Below, piece after piece: positions 23,939-35,166 of a DNA stretch of 64,000 bases (within the stretch, counting starts at the first letter, position 1; each line of letters starts with the position of its first letter). The DNA comes from Endothia cerciana. Taxonomy: Eukaryota; Ascomycota; Sordariomycetes; Diaporthales; Cryphonectriaceae. Both the position numbers and the translations under genes were made by a program. The stretch is taken from NCBI GenBank assembly GCA_026119935.1, contig JALRMH010000012.1, positions 1 through 64,000 of the forward strand. Direction: 5' to 3'. The notes under the pieces are model-generated. The model made no database searches, was not told where the DNA came from, and saw only the letters and a program-made list of their open reading frames with translations.

Positions 23939-25363
23939 ATGAAAGCCCGCCAGTCATCCCACGAGGATCGGCCATCCTTCACCACCTACTGGAGGAAGAA
24001 CCAGGAGGACTCCGCGGCCAGGAGGCTCACCTTCGTCCAGAGCGACCCAGGCCAGTCAAACAAGCAAGGTATGTGAAGAAGAAGGAAGAAGAAGAAGAAG
24101 AAGAAGAAGAGAGGAGGAATCGCCCCTCCAACCGACAACCCGGCCCCATTCTTGTCTTCTGAGCTGTCACCCTCCGCCCTTTATATTCCTCAACAGCGGG
24201 AAACTCCGCCGCCCCCCTTCCCCCCACCCTTCTGCCGTGTGTTGTTCGTGTGCGTGTGCGCCCTGCGGGCCGAGCTGCCTCTCGGGCCTGGCGCGGACGC
24301 ACTCTTGTGGTACCATGCCTCGATTCGGGCAGGGGGATTTGTCAACGGGACACCGGAGGGCGGGGACCTCGGTCACACGCTCGGTGCCGTTCGAATATTG
24401 AGCCCCCCCATCTGCGGAAGGAGGAGGTCTGGGGGGGGGGGGGGACAGAAATCTTGCTTTTTCTCTTCTTACAATCCGGGCGCGCCATTCATCCCACCTT
24501 TCCCCCCCTACAGCCCCTACTACGCCGTTGCAGGATCTCATCACCTATATCGTTACCCCCCCCCCCCTCTCTTACAATCACCTCATCACCACGAGAGAGT
24601 GAGGGGGGGGGGGGAGAGAGAGACAGAGAGAAGGCTAACACCACGGCGATAATACGTAGCAGCAGCAGAAGCCCCTTCCTCATCCTCCTCGTCCTCCTCC
24701 CCCTCCCCCGGGCGGACCGAGGAGTCGGAGCAGTCCGCCAGGGAAAAGCGGCGCGCCCAGGTCCGGAGGGCCCAGATCCAGCACCGCCGGCGCAAGGCCG
24801 ACTACGTCAAGCAGCTCGAGTCCGACATCGTGGGCATCCGGGAGCAGATCGAGGGCGTGGAGCGGGCCCGGCGGTCGCTGCGGTCCGAGAACCAGAGCAT
24901 GCGGGCACACCTGTCGTCGGCGTCTGCGCCGCCGGGCTACGGCGGTCATCATCACCCCTATCCCCACCAGCACCAGCACCAGCAGGCCGCGGCGGCTGCG
25001 GCCGGTGCGGGCCTCTACGCCGCCGCCGCCACCATCCCGTCGTCATCTTATCTTACCCCCCACGCGCTGCTCGCGGAGGGGGACGACGACATGATGCTGC
25101 AGCAGGACCTCGGCATCGGCGACGGGTTCTTCACGGTGTCGGACGCGGACCTGGACGAGATGCTGAGCGCGCACCGGCAGGGGCTGGCGGCGGCGTCGTC
25201 GTCGTCGTACTACGACCCCGGGTCGCCGCAGCAGTTCATGGACGGCGGGGGCGCCGGCACCAACACCACTACCGGCACCACCACCAGCACTGCCTACCCG
25301 CTGCTGCCCGACATGAGCGCTCGGGGGCAGTCGCATCAGGCGATGGACTTCATGTTCCCGTGA
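23939..25363 (+). CDS. bZIP transcription factor
   Basis: Nuclear DNA-binding protein of 277 aa in two exons: 23939-24068 and 24660-25363. Exon 1 encodes 43 residues including TTYWRKNQEDSAARRLTFVQ, an N-terminal signature seen in a conserved fungal bZIP group. The intron (591 nt, long for this genome) has a GTATGT donor, a perfect GCTAAC branch point 21-22 nt before the acceptor, and a phase 1 join. Exon 2 opens with a poly-Ser linker, then the basic region (KRRAQVRRAQIQHRRRKADY) and a leucine zipper beginning VKQLESDIVGIREQIEGV. The rest has His/Gln- and Ala-rich stretches, an acidic patch (EGDDDMMLQQDLGIGD) and ends MDFMFP. The acceptor sits in a TAG-CAG-CAG repeat, so 3-nt alternative acceptors are possible. 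The basic region reads NxxAQxxxR-like with Gln and His replacing some canonical residues. Target genes are unknown. Confidence 0.85.
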
Positions 25364-25735
25364 CCGCTCGTGGTGATCACCCGGGGGCCGCGAGGTGTGG
25401 CTTCCGCATAGCATAGCAGCTCGACGACCGGGCGGGGCGGCCTTGGTTGGCTTCCTAAAGGGGGGGGGGGGGGAGGGTGGTTAACAACGCATCCACCACA
25501 TACAATATATATACACATAACGAATTCAATGAAGATCATGAGCACCGAACCACGTCTTAAAGGGTGGGGGTCCTGCCGGTGTGGTGTGGTATCGTATGCC
25601 TGGTATCTAGCTGTGCCTGAGATATTCGATCCCGCCACTTCCGCTGAGTCTTGTGTTCTTTTTTATCGGTTTAACACGGAGCGTTTGGGTATCTCGGGGT
25701 CTCGACTATGTAATCTGGGTAGCACACATGCATGA

Positions 25736-27998
25736 CTACCGTCGAATTTCCTCCCACCCTTTCCTTCCCGAAGCTATGGGTGTTCCGTGGCTTGGAGAAC
25801 CGAACGCCCTGTACAGCACTACCATCGCGAGTCTTGTTGGTCGGGATCCGCCCCAGAGCGACGTGCAAGGAATGACGGCCAGCCCTCTGCTCATAGCCCT
25901 GCTGATCTGGTCAGGCGCAAAGATCCCCGTATCTACATACAGCAGGTACGGTTGCCGAGGCCCTCCGTCCGCCCCCGCCAACGTGGCTAGACCATCCCCG
26001 AACAGCCTGTCCGCTTCTCGAGCCAGCTCGTCGAGGGCGGCCCCGGCCCCGCCAGTCTCGCCGCCACGGGCCTCAACAGCGACGACGCTGTGCACACAAC
26101 CCCCGGCCTCGGTGGTGAGGACGCAGTGCTCGATCTGAAACGCGGCGGCCGCGGACTCCCGCCCCTCGTGGTACACGCGGACGGTGTCCGGGTCCGGGTC
26201 CAGGCCGCCGAGGCCCGCGTGCGCGTGCCACTCTGCCTCCGCCGAGCGCGGGAGCTCGTCGACCTCCGCGGCGAAGAAGAACGGCACCGCCTTCCTCTCT
26301 TCGCCGCCCTCGAGGAGCGGGTAGTCTGGCAGGCCCGGCTTCCTCCTGGCCTCGGCGCTTCCGCCCGTGTAGGACATATAGAGCGGGTTGAACTTTCGGT
26401 CCCACAGGTCCGGCCCGCCCTCGTCTTCGTCGTCGTCACCGGCGGACGGGGCCGACCACCTGTGGGCCGCCCTCCACGCGCAGCACGCCATCTGGGCCTT
26501 TTCCTGCACGGACAGGGTTATACTTGACCTTGTAGAGCGGGGGAGGTATACCGCTGCGCCGGTCCACCACTGGACGCCCAGCTCCGCACCGATGCGCCAG
26601 AGATGTTGCAGCGACAGCACAAGCTGCAGCTCCATCCCCCCGGTCGGCAGCTCCATGCTCGCCGGGATGAGCGGTATCTGACCCGCGATGTGGACCGCCC
26701 TCGCCGCCCTCGCCGCCCCCGCGGCGGGAAACGTGATGGCCTGGCTGTATGGTCCGATGTTCGCGGGCGCCCAGTAGGACCTGCTCTGGACGTGGAGGCC
26801 CTGCCTGTCCAGGCTTGAGGCAGGGCCGCTGTGGAGGGTGAGGTAGATTGCTATATTCCCAGAGCCGTGAGGGAGGAGATCCCCGCATGATATGGTCACG
26901 CGGGACGGTGGGTTGGGCCCTGCGAATAGGGAGCCGTAGACTGCGTTGACGGCGGGAAAGTCGGCCACTGAGCGGAGGACGATGACGGTGCTGATGATGG
27001 ACGTTGGTGTGAGATTGTGTCTGGTGAGGCGTGTCCGGATCTCGTCGACCAGGCCACTTGTCTCCTCTCCAATGGTGAGATCAGCGTTCGTTTGCGGGCG
27101 GGTGATGACCCAAGTCTGCACCTGGGACGTCCCCTGGAGGTGGAGGGAGCGATCAGCTTTGCCGATAGGCATTGCGTCGTCCTCTTGTTCGTCGCCAACA
27201 TCAGGGGACAATGCATCGACCATCCAGTGGAATCTTGCATCGAACAGTCCGGGTCTCCTGACAGCCACTTCTCCCCCGTCCTCCCCGCCAGTCTTCTCCT
27301 CAGCCTTCGCACTCCTCACCTTCGCCCACGCCGTCCCACCCCCTTCCCTGACGACTGCCCTATCTTCCTCGGCCACGACGACCCTCTTCCTGAATAGCCT
27401 CTTGGGGCCGTCAACGACGAGCGTCTCGAACTCGCCGCCCTCGCCCAGCACGGCACCCGTGTCCATGCTCGCAGAGCCGAACCTGCCCATCGCCCTCTTC
27501 AACGCCGTGATGCCTTTCGCACTCGCGACGTTCTCCCACAGGAAAGACTCGTCCAGCCCGCCCGAGGCGACCTTGACGATTCTCGCCTCGAGGCCCGCGG
27601 CCGCCATGTCGAGCAGCAGCTGGGCCTCGTCCCCCGCGCCCCCCGTGACGGAGGGCGGTGGGAGGATGGGGTACTTCCAGAGGTAGGCCAGGGGCGTGAG
27701 CCCCAGCCTCAGGGCGACGGACTCGACCCGCGTACGCTGGTACGTGCTCAGGATGGCGCCCGCGCTGAGCGCGTTGGCCTCGGGATGCCGGGCGATGACG
27801 GACCGGAGGAGGGGCACCAGGGATTCCGTCTCGTCCTCTGCCCCTCCCGCGGCGGAGACTCCGGCCGTGGAGTACTCCCTCCCGCTCTGCACGGCACCGC
27901 CCAGGATAGGCCGCCGATACAGCGGCAGACCCGTAGCCTCAGCATACAGCGGTATGACCTGGTGACCGACGGTCTGATACATGAACGAGTTGAGGTCC

Positions 27999-28029
<31 letters not shown>

Positions 28030-28037
28030 CTTCGCCG

Positions 28038-28069
<32 letters not shown>

Positions 28070-28411
28070 CTCCTCCTCCTCCTCCTCCTCCTCCTCCCCA
28101 CCCTTACCGTCACCCTTCCCGCGTTGGGCTGAACGGTCTAGTTCCAGCCTCTCTAGCCCCGGGCTCAGGCCTTCCCCGCGGCCTCCGCCAGCTACAGCAT
28201 CATCGCCCACAGAGGCCACCTCCTCACCGGCGGCAGGGGAAGCCAAGCCCGCAGATACGAGACCTCGTGGCGGCGCAGGTAGCGGGGGGTGCAGGTTCGC
28301 CAGCGCGACCAGACGATGCCCGTCCTCCAGACAGTGCAGCGCGGAGTAGAAGCTGTCCTTGCCACCGGAGACCAGGGCGATGACATTGAGGCCGCCGGCG
28401 GGGGACGACAT
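25736..28411 (-). CDS. DPH6: Diphthine-ammonia ligase with RidA-like domains
   Basis: Cytosolic enzyme for the last step of diphthamide formation on elongation factor eEF2: ATP-dependent amidation of diphthine. Single exon, 891 aa. The N-terminal ATP-binding domain has the PP-loop SGGKDS at residues 15-20, the YQTVGHQVIPLYAEATGLPLY block near 145-165 and GEGGEFETLVVDGP near 322, as in Dph6. Two RidA/L-PSP-like domains follow (about 420-535 and from about 543, beginning YWAPANIGPYSQA), as in the yeast enzyme. The C-terminus VIPCTSLWGG matches the family. Unusual is an insertion of about 95 residues (43-138) between the first strand unit and SFMYQTVGH, made of Gly/Glu-rich sequence and a pure acidic block (about 9 Glu, 10 Asp, 11 Glu) from GAA/GAC/GAG repeats. 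The gene is convergent with the bZIP gene. Confidence 0.9.
27998..28096 (-). repeat. Coding trinucleotide repeats (Glu/Asp/Glu) in DPH6
   Basis: Adjacent runs of CTT/CTC and GTC on the plus strand encode, on the minus strand, Glu then Asp then Glu tracts inside the ATP-binding domain of the ligase. The run type changes twice, so this is three neighbouring expansions, not one. Confidence 0.9.
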
Positions 28412-28748
28412 GGTGCGGCACAGAAGACCGGTGAGTGGGCGGGGTGGTGCCCTAGGCCTGGGCGGTGTGCTCGGCTGCTGACGACCCGGACGAGGTAGTG
28501 TTGGTGGTGGTAGCAGTGGTGGTGGTGGTGTGCAGCCAAGTGTTCGCCGGTCCGCGCCTGGTCGGCGAATACGAAACGGCCCGTCGGCAGTGACGTGACG
28601 GCGGCGCTGATCCGCGCCCCTCCCGCCAAGCCGTGCAAGAGGTCGGGCGTGAAACCCTCAGCCTCGCGCGGGTCGCGTGCAGACGGCGCACGCTACCGTG
28701 GCGCCCGCGTTGAAGAGTTCCCGCCCGCGTGTCGCCTGTCGTGGCACC

Positions 28749-28778
28749 CAGCTCAGCTCAGCTCAGCTCAGCTCAGCT
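28749..28778. repeat. (CAGCT)6 pentanucleotide repeat
   Basis: Six perfect CAGCT units upstream of the DPH6 gene, followed by a related CGGAGCAGCTCGG segment. CAGCTC overlaps AGCT palindromes, so the run is self-complementary in part. Confidence 0.95.
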
Positions 28779-31700
28779 CGGAGCAGCTCGGGGCGTGTGG
28801 CGCCAGGACAAAGTCAGGGGATCCGGGTCGCCTGGTCCCGGGGCAGCGGATCTACTATCTGCAGCCCATCGAATGCGAGCCCGAGGATAGTCCCCGCGGC
28901 TGTCGAAGATGGGCGAGACAAGCAGAAGTATCAAGGCCGGGCTGAGTCTCGACTGGCTTGACCGACCGACCGGGCTGGCTGACCGACGGTGAACGAGAAG
29001 ACGGGCCAGTCCTGGGGAGGCGTCTTGAGGCCTTGGTCCGATTGGCCGGCAGAATGATTAGGACTACGGCCTGGCCGTTGGAATCAGTCCATACACACAA
29101 CGATGGGAAGTTGTTGATTCAATTTGTGGCGTCTATTCGTGATCCCTGGACTCCCATGCCACTTGGAGTCGTCGAACCCTGTACCTGATACCAAATTTTC
29201 AGTAAAATGTGAGGGTTAGGGGTGTTTGTGGCATGCCCCTCCCCTCCCCCCTCCCCCCTCCCCCCCTCATTGACACCCCACCCCCCACACCGAAGAAGAA
29301 GGGCAAAAAAAATAAAATAAAAAATAGAGGAAAAAGAGAAGGAAAAAAAAAGGAAAGGAGAAAAAGCAGGATCGAGGCCAGTCGGGAGACCATTGACAGC
29401 CAGCCACAATACGAGGGCCCCAATATTCAAAGCAGGGCATGACCACGCACGTCTTTCCCGACCTGCATCTCTAGTCCTCGATAGTCAAACAAATGATCTC
29501 CCCGAAGAATCCAACCCACCACACAGCACAAACCCTCTCCGTGCGCCGCGCCAACCGTGGTTCAGGCCCGCGTCTGCCGTCTCACAGATGCATTAGTGGT
29601 CAGGCCCCCCCCCCAAAAAAAGAGAGGGCTCAGAAAATTCAAGACTTACTCTATACCATAGTACTTACTACCGCCGGCCCTGTTATAGGTGGGGAGTAGC
29701 CCCCAGTAGCGGCGTACCTGTCGAAGTCTGCCCCATCTTTGTGTGTCTTGGAGGGGTGGGACTAAGATCTTACTGAGTTGACAGCAGAAGGGGAGGGGGG
29801 TGGGGCCGTCATCATGAGATTCCCATGTACCTCAGCCGGGCAGATACATCGTCCTCCAGAACATCGTGCTAGCCCGGTCGTCCCGCCGTCTTCGCCATGT
29901 CTCACCCCTCCAGCCCTATGGGCATCCAGGAGCTGCCTGCCTCTGCGGCCCACCTCGCACGCCTTTTTTTTTCTTCTTCTCCTTTTTTTTTCTTTCTTTC
30001 CAACACTTTCTTTCGTTCCCTTCTCCTCCCCACCCGGGCCGCGCGCTCATACGATGCTGCTCTACCATACCTGGTACGAGCAGAGAGACATTTGGCGGCG
30101 TGGCGTGACCCAGAGGCGCCGTATCACGAGGTGATCTTACACACCGACAAGCCCGGTTGGTTTCTGATCCTGACCACTCACGATTCCAGACCTGCCTCTT
30201 TTCTGGTTCTCCTTTTCCTTTTTTGGCCTCCTTCAGTCCTCCTTCAGCCAGCCAGGGGGGGAGACAAGACGCACTGGGGGTTTAGACGAATAGGGCGGAC
30301 GGAAAGAGGTGACGCACGCCCCAAAATGGTAACCTCTTTTCCAGCCAGTGACAGCACCCCGTCGGAGACTCGGCCTGTATCGTGGTGCTATGGTTCGTTT
30401 AGGGGACACACGTAATCTTACCCCCCTCCCCCCCTCCTCCATGGTTCTTTAGCTCGCGCGGCATGGGGCCACCCACATGCTTGCTCCCGACCCAAGTTCC
30501 TCGCCGCACGCCGGGCTACTGCGGTGAGATCATGCCGAGCTACTGTATCCTGCGGGTTATGTCACCTACTATAGTATCTTCTCATGCAGGAACGGAGTTG
30601 GACGCAAGGAGGTAGGGGCGAGAGGGGTGTGTGTTTGGGGGGGGGGGGGTTGTGAGAGGCCCGAGCGGCGGCCATATACCGGACCGGATATTGGATGACA
30701 AGACCCCGCTTGCGAGAAGTCTTTTGGGGCTGCTGACGAGGCCCAAAACGGTCGACTGAGGACGTTCCGATCCGGCTAGGCCCCTCTGCTGACTGCCTTG
30801 TCTGGCCTGGGGTGGGAAGAAGCAAAGTGGGTTAAAAGGAAAAAAAAAGAAAGAAGGAAGGAAGAAAAAAAACCGATAACAAGAAGATTACCCCGTACGG
30901 CAAAGCACGGGCGTCTATCAGGGAACCATGTAAGGTACGGTTTACGGGTTGGTGGGGGGGGGGGGCATGGGATGGGTAGGTAGGTGGCCGGGTTGGGACA
31001 TGTGAAGGGATGTTGTCGTGCGTGTAAACTGCATGCCATCAACCTGCACGTCTGATCCCTCATCCAGACCTGGAGGGGCTTACTACAGGATTGCTAAAAG
31101 ATTTACCTCTCGTCGTGCGTGACCTTGCTGGTCCATGTAGTAACCCTCCCCCCCCCCGGTCTTTGATGCGGTTGGCTCCGCGAGAGAGAGGGAGAGAGAG
31201 AGGGTGGTAGCACAGAGTGGTGGTGATCCCGTCAGGAAGGTATTTGTCTCACGAGAGAATTTGACCCGCAGGAGGAGGGAGGTCGAGGTTTGGCCTGCCC
31301 CCCAAAAAGAGAGGAGGATATCCCACAGGTGGCGGTCTATCGTCCCACGTGAGGGCTCCGTCTCATTGGGGGGGGGGGGGGGTTGGGTAGGCAGAAGATA
31401 CTGCACGTCAGTAACGGTCCACCCGCAGCAATCAGCAGCAGCCCGCCCCCATCGTGACATCGTCGTCCCCCCCCTTCCCCACCTCACTCACACCTACCAG
31501 AATCCTCCCCCTGGAATCCGCGCCGGATCGAGGGACGCACCGCATCGAGAGAATCCTGCCATAGAATCTGTCTCTGGTCCCTCCCTCTCCCCTCTATCTT
31601 CCTCTCCACTCTCACGGCGGCGGCGGAGCTCGATGAGCCCGATCCTGAGACACAGGATCTAGATCTCACCACGATGACACTGTGATGGTCCGAAAGGGCC

Positions 31701-31831
31701 CCACGTGGGAACACACACAAAACATACACACCCACCCCCAATGGGTGGTACCCATCCATCATCATCGAAAAGACGAAGGAAGGTGGGGTGGCTGTCAGTA
31801 TTCGCCGCAGGCACCACTGTGAGGAGGTAAC

Positions 31832-31832
<1 letters not shown>

Positions 31833-31870
<38 letters not shown>
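31833..31870. repeat. (GA)n microsatellite
   Basis: A pure GA run of about 38 bases, seven bases before the ATG of the speculative small spliced gene at 31878. Confidence 0.95.
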
Positions 31871-31872
<2 letters not shown>

Positions 31873-31877
31873 TTTCG

Positions 31878-32172
31878 ATGTCGCCTTCTCGAAGGATTCG
31901 GGACAAAGGATGCCCGAAAAGCTCGCACACAGCGGCTGAGAGCGACGCCTACACGCCCCATCCCACAATCGCGGTCGTTGTCGTATGTAGAAGCTGACAC
32001 CGACGATGACGGGCCTTTTGGGCGCGAAGCCCACGTGCGAGGCGGCGTGTTAGATCCCGCGCCCCATCATCGCTGTCGGCGCCGGCGCCGGCATTGGCCT
32101 TTTGGGCCCGTACATCCTCTGTTGGAAGGCGTGCTTGCTGCATTACCCCAGGCAGAAGACGGTAAGTGACTC

Positions 32173-32221
<49 letters not shown>

Positions 32222-32239
32222 CGTCAGAGTAGTAGTTAG
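31878..32239 (+). CDS. Speculative small spliced gene with hydrophobic Gly-rich core and poly-Ser tail
   Basis: Candidate two-exon gene: 31878-31982 (35 codons) and 32054-32239 (61 codons plus TAG). The 71-nt intron has a perfect GTATGT donor, a GCTGAC branch motif and a TTAG acceptor, phase 0. Exon 2 reads IPRPIIAVGAGAGIGLLGPY followed by ILCWKACLLHYPRQK, a hydrophobic Gly-rich segment that could be a membrane helix. Reading through gives 16 consecutive Ser from the (AGT)n run and then a stop. Alternatively the GTAAGT at 32162 is a second donor and the poly-Ser is intronic. No homologue is recognised. Support is splice geometry plus the unusual hydrophobic reading; the branch point lies about 54 nt from the acceptor, longer than in neighbouring genes, which weakens it. 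Confidence 0.3.
32173..32221. repeat. (TAG)n/(AGT)16 microsatellite
   Basis: Sixteen perfect AGT trinucleotides. They are either a poly-Ser tail or intronic, depending on the model of the small gene they overlap. Confidence 0.95.
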
Positions 32240-33051
32240 CAGTAAGTAGTAGTATAGGTACGGCGTAGGCAGCCCCATCTTGCTTTGGTCACGACGCGAC
32301 AGGCACCAGGGAGGATAGGCAGACACGAATGATGAGATTCGCTCGAGAATATAGAAACTTGTTACAAGAAATTGTTTTGGTACTCGAAGGCTGCTCCAAG
32401 CTAACGGTCCTGACCCGAACCTTCTATCGTTTGTTTCCCTTCCCTCGATGTTGCTGAGGGACTCACTCGGTCCACACGGCCCCGGTTGTTTCCCCCTTAC
32501 GTCCAGTCCCACCAACCCACGCTAGAAGGCAGTCATTCCTGTCAAGGATTTTGGTTGTTGTTTTTTTTTTTTCGCACACGTGTCGGAAACAAGGCTCGCT
32601 CTCAAAAACAAAAACAGCCCCCACCACCAGCAGCTTGTAATCGTATAACAAGCCTTCAGTACTCCGTACACGCCACCGAGATCCTCTCCTGAAGGATTCA
32701 ACCAGACTTTGCCTCCCAAAGTGCCAAATCCATTTGTCATCCATGCCTTTCTTCTCCCTTTAGGTTGTGTTTGTTCGTTTGAAAAAAGCTTGGCTAGCAA
32801 ACTGTGTTGGTACATGAAACGGCAAAAGGCAAGATGATGTTGTAAATGCTGCAGCAGAACTTTTTGATGTTGTCGTGACTCCCATCTGTGGACGCCGTTG
32901 GTCGTCGGTGGAGTCAAGGCCTCTCACCATGTAATCCCTAGAAATGGGCTTGCTCCGCGTAAAAGAAGGTAGCGGTGTGGGCCAAAGAAGCTTCGTGCAG
33001 TCGTGCAGGGGCGTGCACCTCGGGTGCACCTGATGCTGCTACGAGGAGCTC
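32240..33051. other. 3' flank of the zinc-finger gene, no gene seen
   Basis: About 800 bases with no recognisable coding sequence. The right part is the likely 3' UTR of the minus-strand Msn2/Seb1-type gene. A T-run lies near 32560-32570. Confidence 0.5.
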
Positions 33052-35166
33052 TTACTCAACTCGCTTCCTCTTCCTCTTGCCAGCCGAGTCGCCGGAGTCC
33101 GACAGCTCGCTCGCACTGTTGACCGGGATCTCGGACGCCACCTGGAACAGCACCTTGCCGTAGTTGGCGTAGTCCTCGGGGCCGGGCGGGCCGGCCATTG
33201 GGGGCGCCGGGTACATGGCCGGGTGGTAGTGGCCGGCCATGTCGTGCTCGTCAATGAGGTTCATGACGATGGCGCCAGAGCCGTGGGTGCGCTGGTGCTG
33301 GGTCAGGTTGTCGGAGCGCGAGAACTTCTTGCCACACTCGTTGCACTCGAAGGGCTTGTCCTCGGTATGCAGGGAGCGGTAGTGGCGCTTGAGGTGCTCC
33401 TGACGGCGGAAGCGGCGGTTGCAGAGCTCACAGACGAAGGTCTTGCTGGGGTCCTCGGTCAGGGACTGCTTGCGGCCGCGGCGGTTGGGGACCGAGGAGG
33501 GAGTGCCGCTGTCGGAGCCACCAGAAGAGGTGTTGCCGTTGTTGGGAGTGTTGGACTCCGACACAGCGCTGCCGCTCTGGCTGTCGGAACCCTGCTGTGG
33601 CTGCTGGGGCTCGGGGGCGCTGGCCTGCTCGGTGTCCGACGCACCCTCCATCTTGATGCCGTGCTCCTTCTTCATGCGCTTGCTGCGGTGGCCGTCGCAG
33701 CTGGCACCCGAGTCAGACGGGCTGGGGATGCCAAAGGACTGGGACTCGTAGTCGCCGTAGGAAGAGAAGCTGTGGGAGGTGGCCCCGGAGCTTGAGCGCG
33801 AGCGGGACGCCTGGTCGCCCAGGTGGACGAGGCCGTGGACAAAACTGTCCTCGGAGGCGAGGTCAGAGAAGTCGTCGTAGATTGGCAGGCCGTGGGGCAC
33901 GGGTGGCGTGACGTCCGAGAAGGAAGAGCTGGCGCCGGAGATTGCAGGGGTTGATTGCGGATGGGAGAACGTGTCACCCCGGAACACGAGCTCGCCGTCC
34001 TGTGTCGCCAGCCCGGAGACTGAGAACTCAGGGGCCAGAGTGGGGTTGACGGTGCCCACCGTCAGGTTACGCGGGTCGCAGAAGTCGAAGTCCAGCGACG
34101 GGTGCTCTGACGCCACGGAGTTGGCGTAGGTGGGCGGAGGGGGGGAGGGAGACAGTGATGGGCACGAGGTGGTGGAGGATACAGCCGCGGAGGTGAAGTC
34201 CCCAGGGGCCGGAGAGGAGCAGCCTGGAGCTTGGGCCTGCTGGTGCGGGAGGTACACTGATGGGAAGCCAACCGTCAGCACATGTACAAGGTATACACCG
34301 AAAAGCCACTCAGAGACCCTAGACCGCCAAAAGGCTGACGGGAACGGAGCGGGCTATGGGAAACGCCCTGCGCCCCCGGGAGTAGCTCGACTTGACGTCT
34401 TGAGCCTCCCCAGGCGGGCCACCCCCCTCCCTTTTTTTTTTGGTTCTTTTTTTGGTTTTTTCTCCTTCCCTTTGGCGCATGTTGCTTTCCTGCTCTTCCA
34501 GGCTGACACCGCCGGGCAGCAGAAGGGATAAAATAAATAAATAAAAAAGGAGTATTTTGTAGACTCACCTGGTGTCATTGGCGGCGAAGCACAGCTGTGC
34601 CAGTCCAGGTTGGGGAACTGCTCAGCGGGCTGAACCACCTCCTCCTCCTTGAGCCCCATTGCGCTGTTGTCCAGTCCGGAGAACATGGGGTTCAGCGGCG
34701 TGGCCAGCATGTCGCAGCTGCCAGGGCTGCTGATTGCGCTGCCGGCCGTGGACAGTGCGGGTGTCTGAGGATAGCACAGGCCATCGATGCCCTCGAACTT
34801 GTCGGTATCCAGCACAATGGTCGGCCTGTGAAGTTGCTGGTGCATGCGCACCGGTGAGGCCTGGGGGGTGAGCACCTGCTGAGGGGCACTGGTGAAGCTG
34901 GGCTTGCTCGACTGGTTCATGGGCGGCTGTGAGCACGAGGAGCTGGGCCGCGAGAACACTGGGGTCGAGGGGAGTGGTGAGGAGGGGAGCACCGGCACAG
35001 GTGGGAACACCTGGATCTGCTGTGGGATGTGGTGGTGCGCGTAGGCGTGGTGATGCTGCTGCTGCTGCGGGATGAAGTGACCGTGATTTCTGTTGTCCGA
35101 GTGGGGGTCTGGGCTGTAGTAGAAAAAGGCCGGGGCCATCTGCTGTTGAGCCATCATGGGTTCCAT
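33052..35166 (-). CDS. C2H2 zinc-finger stress-response factor (Msn2/Seb1-type)
   Basis: Nuclear transcription factor of the Msn2/Msn4 group, which binds stress-response elements (AGGGG) and drives heat, osmotic and oxidative stress genes. Two exons: 35166-34569 and 34256-33052, giving 600 aa. The 312-nt intron has a GTGAGT donor and a GCTGACGG branch site; the join is phase 1. The N-terminus is Gln/His/Pro-rich (QQQQHHHAYAHHH) with PxxSP-rich activation-type sequence. The C-terminal pair of fingers is C475/C478/H491/H496 and C504/C507/H520/H524, with recognition-helix sequence RRQEHLKRH and RSDNLTQH, as in fungal Msn2/Seb1/SebA. A Lys/Arg stretch (KRMKKEHGIK) may be a nuclear localisation signal, and the protein ends in a basic KRKRKRVE. 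Orthology to Seb1 is inferred. The upstream neighbour region is gene-free for 13 kb. Confidence 0.93.

Larger units (their letters stand above)
28412..31877. other. Gene-free stretch upstream of DPH6
   Basis: About 3.5 kb with no convincing gene. It contains (CAGCT)6 at 28749-28778, CT-rich and poly-C runs near 29238-29290, an A-rich block at 29304-29370, a T-rich block at 29965-30000, poly-G near 30639, 30955 and 31371, and the (GA)n at 31833-31870. The first few hundred bases should be the DPH6 promoter. Confidence 0.5.
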
